This document shows positions 20,526-32,191 of a stretch of DNA of 64,000 bases, piece after piece. Source of the stretch: Xenoacremonium recifei. Lineage: Eukaryota; Ascomycota; Sordariomycetes; Hypocreales; Nectriaceae. The stretch's first letter is position 1; each line of letters opens with the position of its first letter. Below the pieces are notes generated by a model. That model searched no databases. It was not told the DNA's origin and worked only from the letters and a program-made list of their open reading frames with translations. The translations under genes and the position numbers were made by a program. Location of the stretch: positions 302,028 through 366,027 of the forward strand of contig WOFQ01000035.1 in assembly GCA_012184525.1 (NCBI GenBank), given 5' to 3'.

Positions 20526-21499
20526 TCAAAACGGAAAGCCTCCCAAGCTGGTGGTCAAGAAGACGGGGTCGCTTTTGACTCTTGGCGCAACAGATGAGAG
20601 AAGCTCTTCCACGTCCCAGTTGGCGAGAAGAAACCTTCCCTTGAAAGGCTGCGCTCCTGGGCTGGCCAGCCAAACTGCAAAATGAGCAGGGAGGCTGACT
20701 GTATTGTGTGAGCCTCATTGCGGTGTTTTTTTTTTTTTTTGGCATAAAACTTACGCTCGTCCAAGATCTCATCAAGGGGCAGCTCGAGCTTGTTATACAG
20801 TTCTGTGCGAACCACACCCGGATGCATGTTGTACACATTCAAGTCCTCGTTCTCAACAGCGAGCATTTCGAAAAGTCGTGCTGTAGCAAGCTTTGATGCA
20901 ATGTGAGCGGACTCCTTCAGTAGGAAGGGTGTTGTAGGTGGCAAAATAGAAGCCGCAGTTCCCAGAGAAATTATTGTTCCACCTGCTTTCTTAGTTTGAA
21001 GAAAAGCTCTAGATAGTATGTAGGCACCCTTCGTTTGGATCTACACGTCTTCGTTAAGCTATATCTCGACACTTGAACGCAAGTATACCTCAAAGGTTCT
21101 CCACCAGTCATTAATGTCACTGTCTTTGATCAAGGCAGGAGAATGGCCATAGCCATGAGCTTGAACCAACACATCCCAAAAACCGATTGTTTCCGTAGCT
21201 GCTTGAACAGCATCAACGTCTGAGACATCAGCAACATGGATGGATATTTGAACGCCGGGGTGCTTTTTGTTGACTGCCTGCTTGATTTGTTCCAATTTCT
21301 GCTTGTTGCGACCGATGATATGAATGGTCTTTGACCCGGCTTGTGCAAATGCGTCAATGGTTTCTTGGCCAATTCCTGATCCAGCTCCTGTCACAACAAT
21401 AGTCTTCCCGGATTGAGACAGTAAAGGGCGTCGAGGGTCAATAGCAGCATACGTGTCTTGATGACAGACCTTGACTGGAGATGGGACTGGTAAAGACAT
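20526..21499 (-). CDS. Short-chain dehydrogenase/reductase (SDR)
   Basis: Three exons on the minus strand, 21499-21089, 21040-20755, 20698-20526; introns 48 and 56 nt; 289 residues. Classical Rossmann marks: TGAGSGIG near residue 38 (NAD(P) binding), HVADVSD at ~90, and an AHGYG in place of the usual NAG near 112. The active-site Tyr/Lys pair would lie in the 'LKESAHIASKLATARLFEML' helix, where the sequence has S-x-H-I-A-S-K: the catalytic Tyr of YxxxK is not present (His or Ser stands there), so activity is uncertain. The C-terminus GRFLLANWDVEELL is typical of a fungal SDR subgroup. The second intron contains a 15-base poly(A) tract on the coding strand. Confidence 0.82.
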
Positions 21500-22090
21500 T
21501 TTATTTGGGAACGAATTAAAGGTTGGTAAAGAACTCGGGTAGTTTCAGAAAAATTGAGAAAGATATTGGTTAGATGGTTGCACAAAGCATCTATGAACTT
21601 GAGTATATATACATAAACGATCCATCGTGGGACCAGAAGCACCGTGATTCTGATACAAACTCTGATCTGTCACTCCGAATGATTAATCATGATGCGTATG
21701 CTGTTTTGTAATGCCTCCAACACGACGCCGGCAAAGACACCGAGATCACTGAAGCTTTCAAATTGGCAGCCTGGGGGCACTGGGGATGACTTGCGCTAGC
21801 CTGTGTTGGAAAGGGAATTTGAACTTCCTCCGCCCTTTTAGGATCACACTATCCTAGTTCCACAATCGAGTCTTGGAAGAAGATGCTACAACATTACTTT
21901 TGGCGGCTCTCGTATCGCCTGCTCAGTGACAGGTAGAAATGATTTGTAAGATGTGACGACTAGTCACTCATATAGCAATAGTTAGAAATCTTTGGGGGTC
22001 AGTGTATTAGCCCTGGTGCAGTGGAGGAGTAGTTTCAGTGACAAGGATCTTAAAAGCTTTCTATTTTATGAGCTTCTTGCAGTCGCCTAA
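21500..22090. other. Intergenic, SDR promoter and arylsulfatase 3' flank
   Basis: No coding sequence recognised in ~590 bp. Confidence 0.35.
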
Positions 22091-23972
22091 TTATAATGAC
22101 TTCTTCGCGATAGCATAAAGAGGCACGTCTATCATCCCAGTCTCCGCGAAATACTTGCCCCAGTGCTCGATCAACTGTTCGAGCAGCTCTTGCTCTTCCT
22201 TGGCACGATTATTTAGCTCGCCTGGATCAGTATCCACATTGTATAGCTCCCATTCTTCTGTTCCTCGAGGCGCCGGCTGCCAGACAGCTTTCCACTTGCC
22301 TTGGCGAATCGCTCGCTGGCCAAAGAGTTCCCAGCCGTGAACATGATAGTTTTCGTCATGTACCGAAGACTGCGAGTAGTTTCCAGAGCTCAAATGAGCA
22401 ACCCAACTCTTGCCGCGTGGCAATGCTACCTTTCGACCACGGAACTGCTCTCCGGGGTGCGGCACGCCGGCCAAGCCAAGAATAGTGGGCAGAATATCCA
22501 TCACTGTAGTAAACGAGTTTGTGATTGCGTTCTTTGGTGCCTTGAACCCAGGATACCGGATGATGCAGGGGCAGCGGATTCCACCTTCGAGTACGTAGGA
22601 CTTGAGCCCTCTTGAAGGAGCCGTGGCGGCGCTGGCCCATTGCGCCCCGTACCAGATAAACGAGTCAAAGTTTCCGATATTTTCGTAGCTATTGTTGTAG
22701 TATGTCTCGATAACTGCCGCCATTGTGCGAGGCCCTCCCATCATCGGAAGGGCTTCCATCATAACGCCTTCGGCACCATTGTCGGACATGAAGAGAACAA
22801 ACGTGTTGTCAAGCTCACCACTATCACGGAGGTAGTCAAGCACCCTGCCCGTGTTCGAATCAATCATGTCAACCATTGCGGCAAACACCTCCATCTTTTT
22901 ACTGGACGCCCTCCTCTCTTCTTCTGGCATGTCATCCCACTTCTTGCCTTTGGGTATCATTGGTGCTGGGGTAATGTCTTTTGACACAAGTCCTAGTTCT
23001 ACGAGTCGCTGGAGTCGCTTCTGGCGCAACTCGTCTGGACCATCGTTATACACGCCAGCTACGGAAGCAATCGTTAGTCCTTGCCGCTCGGGACATCTCG
23101 GGGAAGTCGTAAATTGCTACGGAGTCTTTCCGTCTGATGTTGTCATTGTGCAGAGAAGGAAGAAGATGACAAAAGAGAACTCTGTTGCAAATTGGAGATA
23201 ATACTTACCGTATTTCTGCACGACTTCCTTCGGTGCCTGGAGAGGCCAGTGCGGGGCTGTAAACGGCAGATATGCGAAGAATGGCTGACGTTGCTCTTCA
23301 GCATTCCGGTTTTTGAACATCTCAATCAGTTTATCTGTGAAAGAGCGGGTTGAGTAAAAGTCTGCGGGGAGGTCGGTCTTCATGTCGATGAATTTGTCGC
23401 CCTCCATCCACTGTCCATCCGTCTTCAACGCATTCATTACGAACTCTTCTGAGTCGAGCTGCGGCTCGTACGCATAGTGGTTTCCAGACCCTGGCAAGAA
23501 GCTGAAGTTTCGTTTGAAGCCTCTTGAGCATGGCGCAAATTCCTTTTCAAGTCCGAGATGCCTGATCTCGATTAGACATTGTCTTTGTTGACTTGGTGAA
23601 AACCCACCATTTCCCCGACATCATTGTCAGATAGCCTGCATCTTCCAGGATCTCACTCAATGCAGCCACTCGTTTGTTCAGATAACCTTCATACCCAGCA
23701 TGTCCCTCAAAGACCTGCTTGTGAGCTGCCATGTGCTCCATCATCTGCCCAAGCCCTGCGATATGGCTGTCCGTGCCCGAGAAGAGCATGGAACGCGTAG
23801 GTGAGCACGCAGAGGCAGTGTGGAAGTTGCTCATCCGGATACCCTCCTCTGCGAGCTTGTCAAGTACTGGGGTGTGGATTTCTCCTCCATAGGGACCTAT
23901 GTCACTATACCCGAGGTCATCGGCCACAACGATCAAGAAGTTGGGTCGCTTATCTGACCCGGTGCTCGGCAT
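22091..23972 (-). CDS. Type I arylsulfatase
   Basis: Three exons on the minus strand, 23972-23608, 23561-23209, 23058-22091; introns 46 and 150 nt; 561 residues. The sulfatase signature C56-S-P-T-R60 supplies the formylglycine precursor Cys (formylglycine-generating enzyme site CxPxR), D18 and D19 of VADDLGYSDIGPYGG bind Ca, and GKWHLGL and the later MSDNGAEG loop give further metal and sulfate ligands. It releases sulfate from aryl or alkyl sulfate esters, as in sulfur scavenging. No signal peptide is visible at the N-terminus, so it is probably cytosolic like many fungal arylsulfatases. Normal family length. The 150-nt second intron is unusually long for this window. Confidence 0.9.
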
Positions 23973-24430
23973 GGTGAAAGACTGGAAGCGACGACGGAAC
24001 TGAGTCAGTGGTATTTGAGAATACTGAGAGAGAATAGATCCGGACAGTAAGAAAAATATCCCGCGTTCTTAAGACCTCTTTCACCCCTCGCTCTACACCA
24101 ACGGGAGTCGGCGCATCCCCGGAAGTCGGTAAACCTCGCGACGAAATGTCGGCAATCTTCGAGACTAATAGTCAGAAGGATTGGCGGAGAAAATATCGGA
24201 GGTGTATTGAGGCCCTAGACCGGAAATACTCCTGCTTCGTATCCTGAGCCAATGGCTTGACGAAGATTACTGTTACCCCAGATCCTTCCCCAGAATCTAA
24301 AGAGCATCCTGGAGCCCCGGAGTCCGCAAAGCTAGTGTCAAGCCAATCGACCACGGTATAAGTACGATCCATTCCCCAGGCCTTTTGGCCAAGCCTTTCA
24401 ATCACCGTCGCCTTCCCTCATCAAGTCATC
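23973..24430. other. Divergent promoter, arylsulfatase and sugar transporter
   Basis: About 460 bp between divergent starts; no gene. A shared control region is likely. Confidence 0.4.
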
Positions 24431-26410
24431 ATGACTGCTGCTCAAGGATCGATCTTCAGCGCCAATAAGGCGCTACTTCGAATGACAGTGTCCAAGGTAA
24501 ACCTCTTTCAGCGGTGACAATGCTCTCGGTGCTGATGGGAGATTTGAAAGGCGTGGATCGCTATAGCTGTCTTCAACTGCGGTGCGGTGCTGTTTGGCTA
24601 TGATGTTGCCCTCTTTGGGGCGCTCCAAGTCACCAAGTCTTGGCTAGGCACCTTTGGGACCCCAAACGCCGAAGGTGTTTACCAGATTACGGCCCTTCAA
24701 CAATCGCTGCTCAATTCCATCCCGTGGTTGGGAAAGCTCTTTGGAATTGTCGTCTCGGAGCCACTCAATGACCGATTCGGATACAAAGTGTCGATCGTCA
24801 TTGCTTGTGCTATACAAACTGCTGGTGTCATTGTTCAGAGTAAGAGAGTTGATTCTTTGCGTTTATTTAGTTATACTAATCATGAATGGCCCAGTGGTTG
24901 GGAGACAATGGGGAATCTTTTGCGCTGGCCGAACAATTGTCTATGGTGCCATTGGCTGTAAGATATTCTTGTTTTACAAGACCCGGAAAGCCCAAGGTAG
25001 ACTGACGCAAACTTGACAGACATGGAGAACGTTGTACCTCTTTACGTAGGGGAAATTGTGTATCCTCAATCCCGAGGATTCTTTGTTGCCTGCTACTCGC
25101 TCATCATGTCAGCTGCTCAGATCTGGGCCAACGGATCCATCCAGGGCATCTCCAAGTATACGACAGAAAAGGGCTGGCTTATTGTCTGCGGTCTACAGCT
25201 AGTCCCTGTCGTACTCATCATTGCTGGGGTAGGTTAACACTGAGTGAATACAGACTTCATGTTATTATCAAGGCTGATTGTTGTCCACTTAGGTCAAGTT
25301 CTGCCCGGATTCGCCACGATGGTTGCTACAAAAGGGTCGCCACAATGATGCACTACGAGCTCTGGCCAGTCTGCGTACTGTTGAAGATAACCAGTCGGGC
25401 TGGGTGGAGATGGAAATACTCGGGATACAGGAAGCCATCGAGGCCGAGAAGAGCACTGTCCAGAACAGTTGGCTTGACTTGTTCCGGGGCACCAATCGTC
25501 GACGGACACTGGTATGTGACTTGCGGCCCCTGAAAACCAACATGGACCAGGACCCAGACTTGATTTACAAATACTGATCGATGCTGACAGATCGCTGCTC
25601 TCTCTTTTGTTGCCAACCAATGGACAGGAAACCAATTTGTTGGATCGTATGCTCCGACCCTTTATGTTATGCTTGGTCTCCAAAAGCAAGCCTTCATATA
25701 CACCATCATCAAGGCGGTAGTGTCGTTGGTCGCGGTATTTGCAGTCATGATCGTCGTGGATAGAGTTGGGCGACGATTTGTGATTATCTTTGGTTGCTTT
25801 ATGCAATGCATCTTTCTGTTTTTACTTGCTGGTATGGGCATAGCAAAGCACCCTAGCAAGGCCGAACTCAACACTATGGTGTCAGCTATTCAGTTGTTCA
25901 TCTTCTTTTGTCGATTCTCAGTTAATGCCCTGGCATTTCTCATCCCGGCTGAGGTGTCGTCATTGACACTCCGAAAGAAGAGTATGTTCATCTGCGCCAG
26001 TATATGTTAACTTCCAAAGTACTAACATCATCATCTTAGCTATGGCGTTGGGATGTGTGGTCGATGTTATTGCAGCATTTGTGGTGACCTTCACAATGCC
26101 GTATCTTATCCAAGAGAAGTATGCCAACCTTTCTTCAAAGGTAGGCTTCATATTTGGGGGCTTTACGCTCCTTTATATGGTCTGGGCAATCTTCTGTCTC
26201 CCTGAACTCAAGAATCGGTCCCTGGAGGAGATTGACGAGCTATTCAACGCAAAGCTCTGGGCATGGCAATTTTCAAAGTACGAGACAAAGAGCCTGGCAG
26301 GTCGCGTGGCTCATCATGAGGAAGAAGAACCAGCGGATAAGCTAGGGGAGAAGACGCAGCACCTTCAAGACGAGGGGACAACGACGAAGGAGCTTGAATG
26401 GGCCCATTGA
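24431..26410 (+). CDS. MFS sugar transporter, seven exons
   Basis: Model: 24431-24496, 24551-24839, 24895-24957, 25020-25228, 25293-25511, 25591-25981, 26040-26410; 535 residues. Sugar-porter signatures in order: AVLFGYDVALFGALQVTKSWL in TM1, ERLG-type NDRFGYK loop, GRTIVYGAIG-YMENVVPLYVGEI in TM4-5, PDSPRWLLQKGR at the centre, NQWTGNQFVGSYAPTLY in TM7 (with the QxxGxN-like spacing), DRVGRRF, and LPELKNRSLEEIDELF at the C-terminus. Plasma-membrane H+ symporter for a hexose or glycoside. It is divergent from the arylsulfatase, so uptake of a sulfated or aryl glycoside breakdown product is possible but unproven. Exon borders are supported by continuous family sequence. Confidence 0.88.
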
Positions 26411-26965
26411 AACTGTGAGGTGGACATTAAGGAGACTTCTCGTGTATTTTGTAGCGAGATCCAGAGTTAGCTCTTGTGCCTACCAATTGACTTGACAAAA
26501 TATCGTTGCAAGCACACAATTGCACCCGTAACTTCTCTATATGGGCTTCCAGCTCCTTCGGGTCCACGGAGAGCAGCTGGCAATCTGATTGCAGAATTAT
26601 TACAGATTGAGGTTGAGCCTGTTAAATGAGAGAACGAAGGACCCAGGAGTGCGGGGCTTTGTGCTGTTTGCCTCTGGCCCCAAAGGCGGCGATTTCCAGT
26701 GATGCTTTCCAGACTTCCAATACTCGGTATTTGAGATAGAGGCTTCCATATGAATGACACAATTCAGTCAGCCTATTGTTCTACCGTTTAAAAAACACAG
26801 TGTATGCTTCCTTCAACACCATCCCGTTTAACAAGTTTAATATGATTACTAAGAAACGAAAGTTATATTACAGCACGTCGCATTTTGTCGGACGCTTTCT
26901 TGCTGACCACGTCTATGCATTTTCCGCTCTATATGCTTGAAAACGATGTCCACTCACGGCCAGCA
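26411..26965. other. Convergent 3' region
   Basis: Roughly 550 bp of 3' flanks between the sugar transporter and the esterase. No gene or repeat recognised. Confidence 0.35.
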
Positions 26966-28802
26966 TCACGACAACTCCTCGATGATATCCTCGACAGATT
27001 GAACAACAGGATACTTAGGGAACAATGGGTTGTAGACCTAAAGATATTAGTCGCCGAGCAGAAACCCGAGATGAGCAACAAACGTACCGACTTGCAAACA
27101 CCGTCGTACTCGCTGCGTGATCCACTTATCAATGCCTCCTCATCACCAGGAACACCCAGCTTGACCATAGTGTCGGTTGATGGTGTGATGCTGTCCCATC
27201 CAGGACCGGCGGAGGGGTTCTTGACCCACGAAACGAACCAAGTAAAAATAGAGTCAGCAAGGGCCTGCTCAGCGGCGGTAACGTTGGTGAGGGCTTCAAA
27301 ACATTCGTTTCCGCCGTGGAAGAAGGGCACTTCGGTGCCGTGCGTGGGTGCGGTGCCAGCAACGCCGACGACGTTGTCGTAGGCGCCGTAGAAGCGATAC
27401 AGCCAAGTCTGCTGCTCCGCGCTCCGCATGTCGATTAAATAGTCCACGGGGCAATTGAATCGGGCGTCACCATACTGGGTACCGCTACGAAGGGATTCGG
27501 TGGCATAGTCTGCAGCCGGGTAAGCCTCGATCAGTTCCTCGTCTGGGATTTGCGCGACGTCAGCATCGAACGTGTTGATCCAGGAACTGAAGTTGGTGTT
27601 TTCAGCCGAGTACACGAGACCGAAAATGGTGCCCTCGCCGTTTGAGTTGCCAGTCAACAAGGGGACATGCGAGGCATAGTTCCCGGCTTCAAATCGCGCT
27701 TGGTAGTCGGAGTACCGAGTAATGTTGTCGATTACGGGAGTGAACCACGTATTGAAGGTCGAGTTGAAGTTGGTCGTCTGGAAATCGTACAGGTCGACCT
27801 CTCGGAGACAGTCGATTTGGCCGTCGCCTCCGGCGGGACATCCGACTTCGGTGGCGACGGCATCAAGTGCCTGGTTGATGGGTGCGAAGGCAGGGCCTGA
27901 CTCGGCATTGGCACTCATCTCCACGGCACCCTTGAGCCAAGAGTCTGGATGGTTCCAGAGGTAGTGGTCGACCTGGACGGCACCCGACGAGTGGCCACCA
28001 AAGACAATATGATCGGGGTCTCCGCCAAAGGCTGGAAGAGCGTTAATTAGCTTGTTTGCGAGTAGATCTGTAAGAATCTCCTACCTCCAATGTTCTGGTA
28101 AACCCAATCCAGCGCCTTGTCGACGTCGAGAATGCTGAAATTCTGCGACTCATCTGGGTTGGCTGCTTGCAGTTCTGACGAGTACGGGGAAGCAAAGATA
28201 CTCTCGCGAGTGTTGAAGTTGACGTATACGACGCCGTTTCGGGCAAAGTTGTCGCCTTGCCATTGAGGATTGCTGTTGGAACCCGTGACCATAGCACCAC
28301 CATACATATACACAAACACCTTGTAGTAAAGTCAGCCCACCACCTTCTGCGTCCTCATCGATTAACTTACAGGAAGGTTTTCACCAGTTGATGGTGCCCA
28401 GATGTTGAGATTCAGACAGTCCTCGCCTTGCGGGCTGATGAGGTCGCTGCTGATGACCTGAGGGCATGTTGGACCGTAAGACGTCGCATTGAAGATCTGG
28501 TTGGACTCGGGAAGATCCTGAGGCGGTCGCCATCTAAATCAAACAGAACCAGGGTCAGAATCAGCATGCTGCAGAAGTTACTTTAGGGCCTACCTGTTCT
28601 GCCCACCGGTTGTCGCCGCAAAGGGGATGCCCAGAAAGACCTTACTTCCGTGAGAGTCGTAAGACCCTTTGTAAGTGCCTTGTGAGAGGACAGCACTCGG
28701 GGGCTTGGCTGGCGCACATACTCCTGCTGCAGCAGATATGCAGAAGTAAGACACATATAGCGCTAGGCTCCCAGCCAGGCCGAACCCATTGACAAATCCC
28801 AT
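26966..28802 (-). CDS. Secreted type-B carboxylesterase/lipase
   Basis: Five exons on the minus strand: 28802-28594, 28533-28371, 28319-28085, 28031-27088, 27037-26966; introns 50-60 nt; 540 residues. The start MGFVNGFGLAGSLALYVSYFCISAAAG is a signal peptide. GPTCPQ and GEDCLNLNIWAP give the first disulfide and the COesterase signature 2; VYMYGGAMVTGS holds the oxyanion-hole glycines; the nucleophile Ser lies in GGHSSGAVQ (GxSxG); the acidic residue is in TGNSNGEGT and the His in THGTEVPFF. Alpha/beta-hydrolase acting on carboxylic esters outside the cell. The last exon (VYNPLFPKYPVVQ..) was found by splicing; the unspliced frame runs on without resemblance. Substrate not predictable. Confidence 0.9.
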
Positions 28803-30064
28803 GATGAAGTGGTGGGCTGAGCAGTAGAATGGTGTCAGGATCGACTTGACTTGCAGGTTAGAATCGGGAGAGACAGAGAGACGTCCAGTGATCGGCAGAA
28901 GCAGGAACAGGCCTTCTTTTTTGGTTCTGGTCAAACAGCGGTCCTCCTAACGCTCGAGCAGAAGTCTCAGCTGCGGTTCCACCGATTTGCCATATTAGGT
29001 ATCTATCCGGTGTTGGCATTACGGAGTCGCGGCAGACTAAGAGGGTACTGGGGCGGTGATGAACTGGGCCCGAGATTAATCACTCAATAACGAACGTAAT
29101 GCTCTGATGATGGTGAGATGCTATTATGTTATTCTTCGGAATACCTTTTACTTGAGTTTGATTTACGAAGAGGCCTTCCTTCCTGTTTGCCCGTCTCGCC
29201 GTCAACTGTTGGCATGATTGTGGATATTGTTATTCTGTGATCCGGGTCTTGTGATCGTCGCTGACAATTTCTTCTAGCTCCTTATCTTCTGCCCACCTTG
29301 GTTGATGGTCCAGTTAACTGGATCATGTCATGCACGCCAACCACGCATTACAATTGGGTTTAAGAATCGGCGGGCCGACATACGACATACGGAGTCAGTA
29401 ATAGGATCCTCTGATCAGCGTTCACATACCCATGTAAGCGAGAGACTTGCAAGGATGTTATGACACGGTTTTACTAGCTGAACTCTAAATATGACATAAA
29501 CTCCCATGTACCTGGATACTCCACGTTACCATTCCGCACACTCCGCGCCCTGTCAACTGTTATTTAGCCCACGGTGAGTTGACGAAACGCACATTTTTAT
29601 CTGGGAGGAAACGATCGTTCGCGTGAGTATTCTAAACTCGAAAATGTAGAGATGACAAAAGATCCTTTCCGGTGAATATACCCCCCATCCTAGACCACAC
29701 TAAGTCTTAGGTTGAGGCTCAGCTCCATCTGACAACCAACTCCTGACTGCTTCAGCTCAATTGTATCTCGGGCACCGCCTGATCGGTCTAGTCCCAACCT
29801 ATATGCCGGGGTAAGGTTTATGGAACTGGCGGTTGTGTCGGCCCATCGGATCCCAAATCTGAGGGTCCTGGCGAGTTTGGACTCTTGGCCCCTGAACCAC
29901 TGCACGGTGACCGCTTGGCACTAGCTCTTGCAGATCGAAACCGCCAGGGACGTGAAGAAAAAGGCAGATCGGCTGCAAATCACTCATTAAGACGCATACT
30001 CTCCCCTGCCCATGCATTTGACAATCGTACGCACAACGATCGAGGGTCTCCTCAGAACCACAAG
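28803..30064. other. Long divergent intergenic region
   Basis: About 1.26 kb with no recognised coding sequence. An open frame in front of the rhodopsin-like gene (from 29885) is in frame with its first exon and is a possible longer N-terminus, but it lacks family likeness. Confidence 0.4.
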
Positions 30065-31524
30065 ATGGCGAAGGGTCTGGGTCAAGTGGTAAGCCGGATG
30101 TCTCGAATTTTTTATGCTGGAAGAGCACTGATAATCCCATCTCCAGATATCATGGTACATCTGTACCATCGTCGCCTGCATTTTTCTTGCGGCTCGACTC
30201 TGGGTCCGCGTGCGGCGATTTAGCTCCCTCGGTATCGATGACTGTCTCATCATCCTGTCGGCTTCGTGCCTCATCGGAGACTTGGGGATCCAGCAGTATA
30301 TGTGGAATCTGGGCATGGCGGACATGGGAACCGCAAGTCGGCAGGACTTTATTCATATTATGCAGGTGAGTTCCTCTGTGATCGAACCTGATGTACCCGA
30401 ATAGCTGACTCGTATGCTTGCCGAAGATGATTATCCCCGGATCGATCCTCTACGTAACGTCGCTGTGGGCTATCAAGTTTGCGCTTGTGGTCTTCTACAA
30501 GAAAGTCGCCGCTCCGGGCACGAAACTACAGAAAATCTATAATGTGGCGTTTGTGGTGCTGGGTGCTTCATGGACCGCCATTTTCTTCAACATTATCTTC
30601 CAGTGTTACCCCAACGACAAGAGATGGTCCCTTGACCCATCATGTCAGTATCGCCGTAATCAACTGGAAAGGTTCTTCGAGGTTAACGAGAGGCAGACCA
30701 ATGCAGCGAAGCAAACGCAACAGCCAATTACTGGATGACCATAATATGTGAGAAGTCCTTCCCCTGACTCCTAAAAGGCGTTTTCCTAACATCAACACCA
30801 ACGCAGTAAACATTACGACGGATGTCGCTAGTACGTATTAACCCGTCATTTCCCGCCCAGGACAAAACCTTGACCATCCGCAGTTATCAGCTTGCCTATT
30901 TCAATGGTCTTGAAGCTTCAGATGAAGCCGAAGCAGAAATTCGGAGTGGCCGCCGTCTTTGCTCTAGGATTCTTCGTCGTTATTGCGAGTAGTAAGTGCA
31001 AATGACCCAGGAGTTACATTGCGAGATGCCAGCTAACCGACCCAGTCATTCGAGCCTATTACTCCAAGCGTAATGAGACAATGCTTACTTGCACCGTCTC
31101 CATGATCGAAACTGCAGTTGCCATCATCGCCACATGCCTCCCTCGTAAGTCTCAGTCTTCTAGTTGCGAGGATTTTGTTTCTGATATTCGCTTCGCAGCC
31201 CTCCGTACCGTCATCCTCGGACATATGTCATCCAACGGAACGAATTCGAACTATAGGGCCTATGAGCTCTCGTCCGCTGGCCATAACCAGAGTAGGAGGA
31301 CGCATGGAAGCCGCATCACTACAAACATAGTGGGTGGGACACGAAATAGGGGGAATGGTTCGGAGGATGAGTTAGTCAAAGATCTCGGTCAGCCGGTCAC
31401 TTCTAGCGAGGCGACTGTGAGAGATGATAAGAATAGTGGGATTTCAGTGAGCACAACGTTTCAGATGCATCATACGGTGGAGGAGGAGGTTTCGAACCAT
31501 CAGCCGCGATACCACTTGAATTAA
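30065..31524 (+). CDS. Rhodopsin-domain fungal integral membrane protein (SAT4/PTH11-like)
   Basis: Eight exons: 30065-30088, 30147-30365, 30427-30643, 30697-30747, 30807-30830, 30884-30991, 31046-31144, 31199-31524; introns 53-61 nt; 355 residues. Seven hydrophobic helices with the family landmarks: WYICTIVACIFLAARLWVRVRRF-LGIDDCLI at the end of TM1, SLWAIKFALVVFYKKV, a Cys pair in the extracellular loop (FQCYPND.. and YQCSEAN), NITTDVAIISLPISMVLKL and ETAVAIIATCLPPLR in the last helix, then a Ser/Thr/Asn-rich cytoplasmic tail. These proteins are numerous in fungi and mostly unstudied; some act as surface sensors. The start is uncertain: an upstream in-frame ATG at 29885 would add 60 residues. 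Confidence 0.82.
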
Positions 31525-32191
31525 TACGACGGCAGATTGCCATTTGGACTGAATTTGGGTCACGTCTCCCGTGAGGAAAAGAATCATCTCGCCAAGTTGA
31601 TCACAGTGTCGTTTTCACTTGGCTGATAAACTCGGACGCATTACTTACCCAGCCGTTGAATTGTTCTAGATAGGCCTACTAGCGTCGGATCTTCGTATGC
31701 CCTTCTCCAGGGTAGCTAAAGACAGTTTCTTGAACTAGAAGAGGCTATCGAAACATCAAAGTTCGATTCGCATCCCAGCTCTGTGCTGCGGTGTATATGG
31801 TTTCAAACCAACCATTCGCCGAGTTCCATACTGTCAACAACAGCAATGTCACAACTTTGGTACTGATTTAAAATCTACTGCGAAGCTCCTTCTAACGCTC
31901 TGCTTCAAAATAGACAACCCGGAAAACCTAACTGGAGCGCAATGCTCGTTGCAGATATGCACGTTGCAGATATGCACAAAAACTATGCACGATGAAGAGC
32001 GTCTTGCCATTGCGCACATCGTGGATACGTGCTTGAACAGGTGAACGCTGTGCTCATATCCGTTAGTTTGATAGGTAATTGAGCTGTCATTGGAAACAAT
32101 AACACTAGACAATTGTGCTGCTACATCGCGATTCTAGCAATGCGTACTAAACGATTTAGGTATTGGTGGCGTAGAGAAAGACATTATACAT
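31525..32191. other. Convergent intergenic region with 15-bp tandem pair
   Basis: No gene recognised. At about 31947-31976 the 15-mer CGTTGCAGATATGCA is repeated twice in tandem. Confidence 0.4.

Noticed and set aside
23500..23535. Apparent frameshift in exon 2 of the arylsulfatase
   Set aside because: On rechecking the base count, the CSRGFKRNFSFLPG stretch is in frame with both neighbouring exons and the exon lengths sum to a multiple of three, so the gene reads intact.
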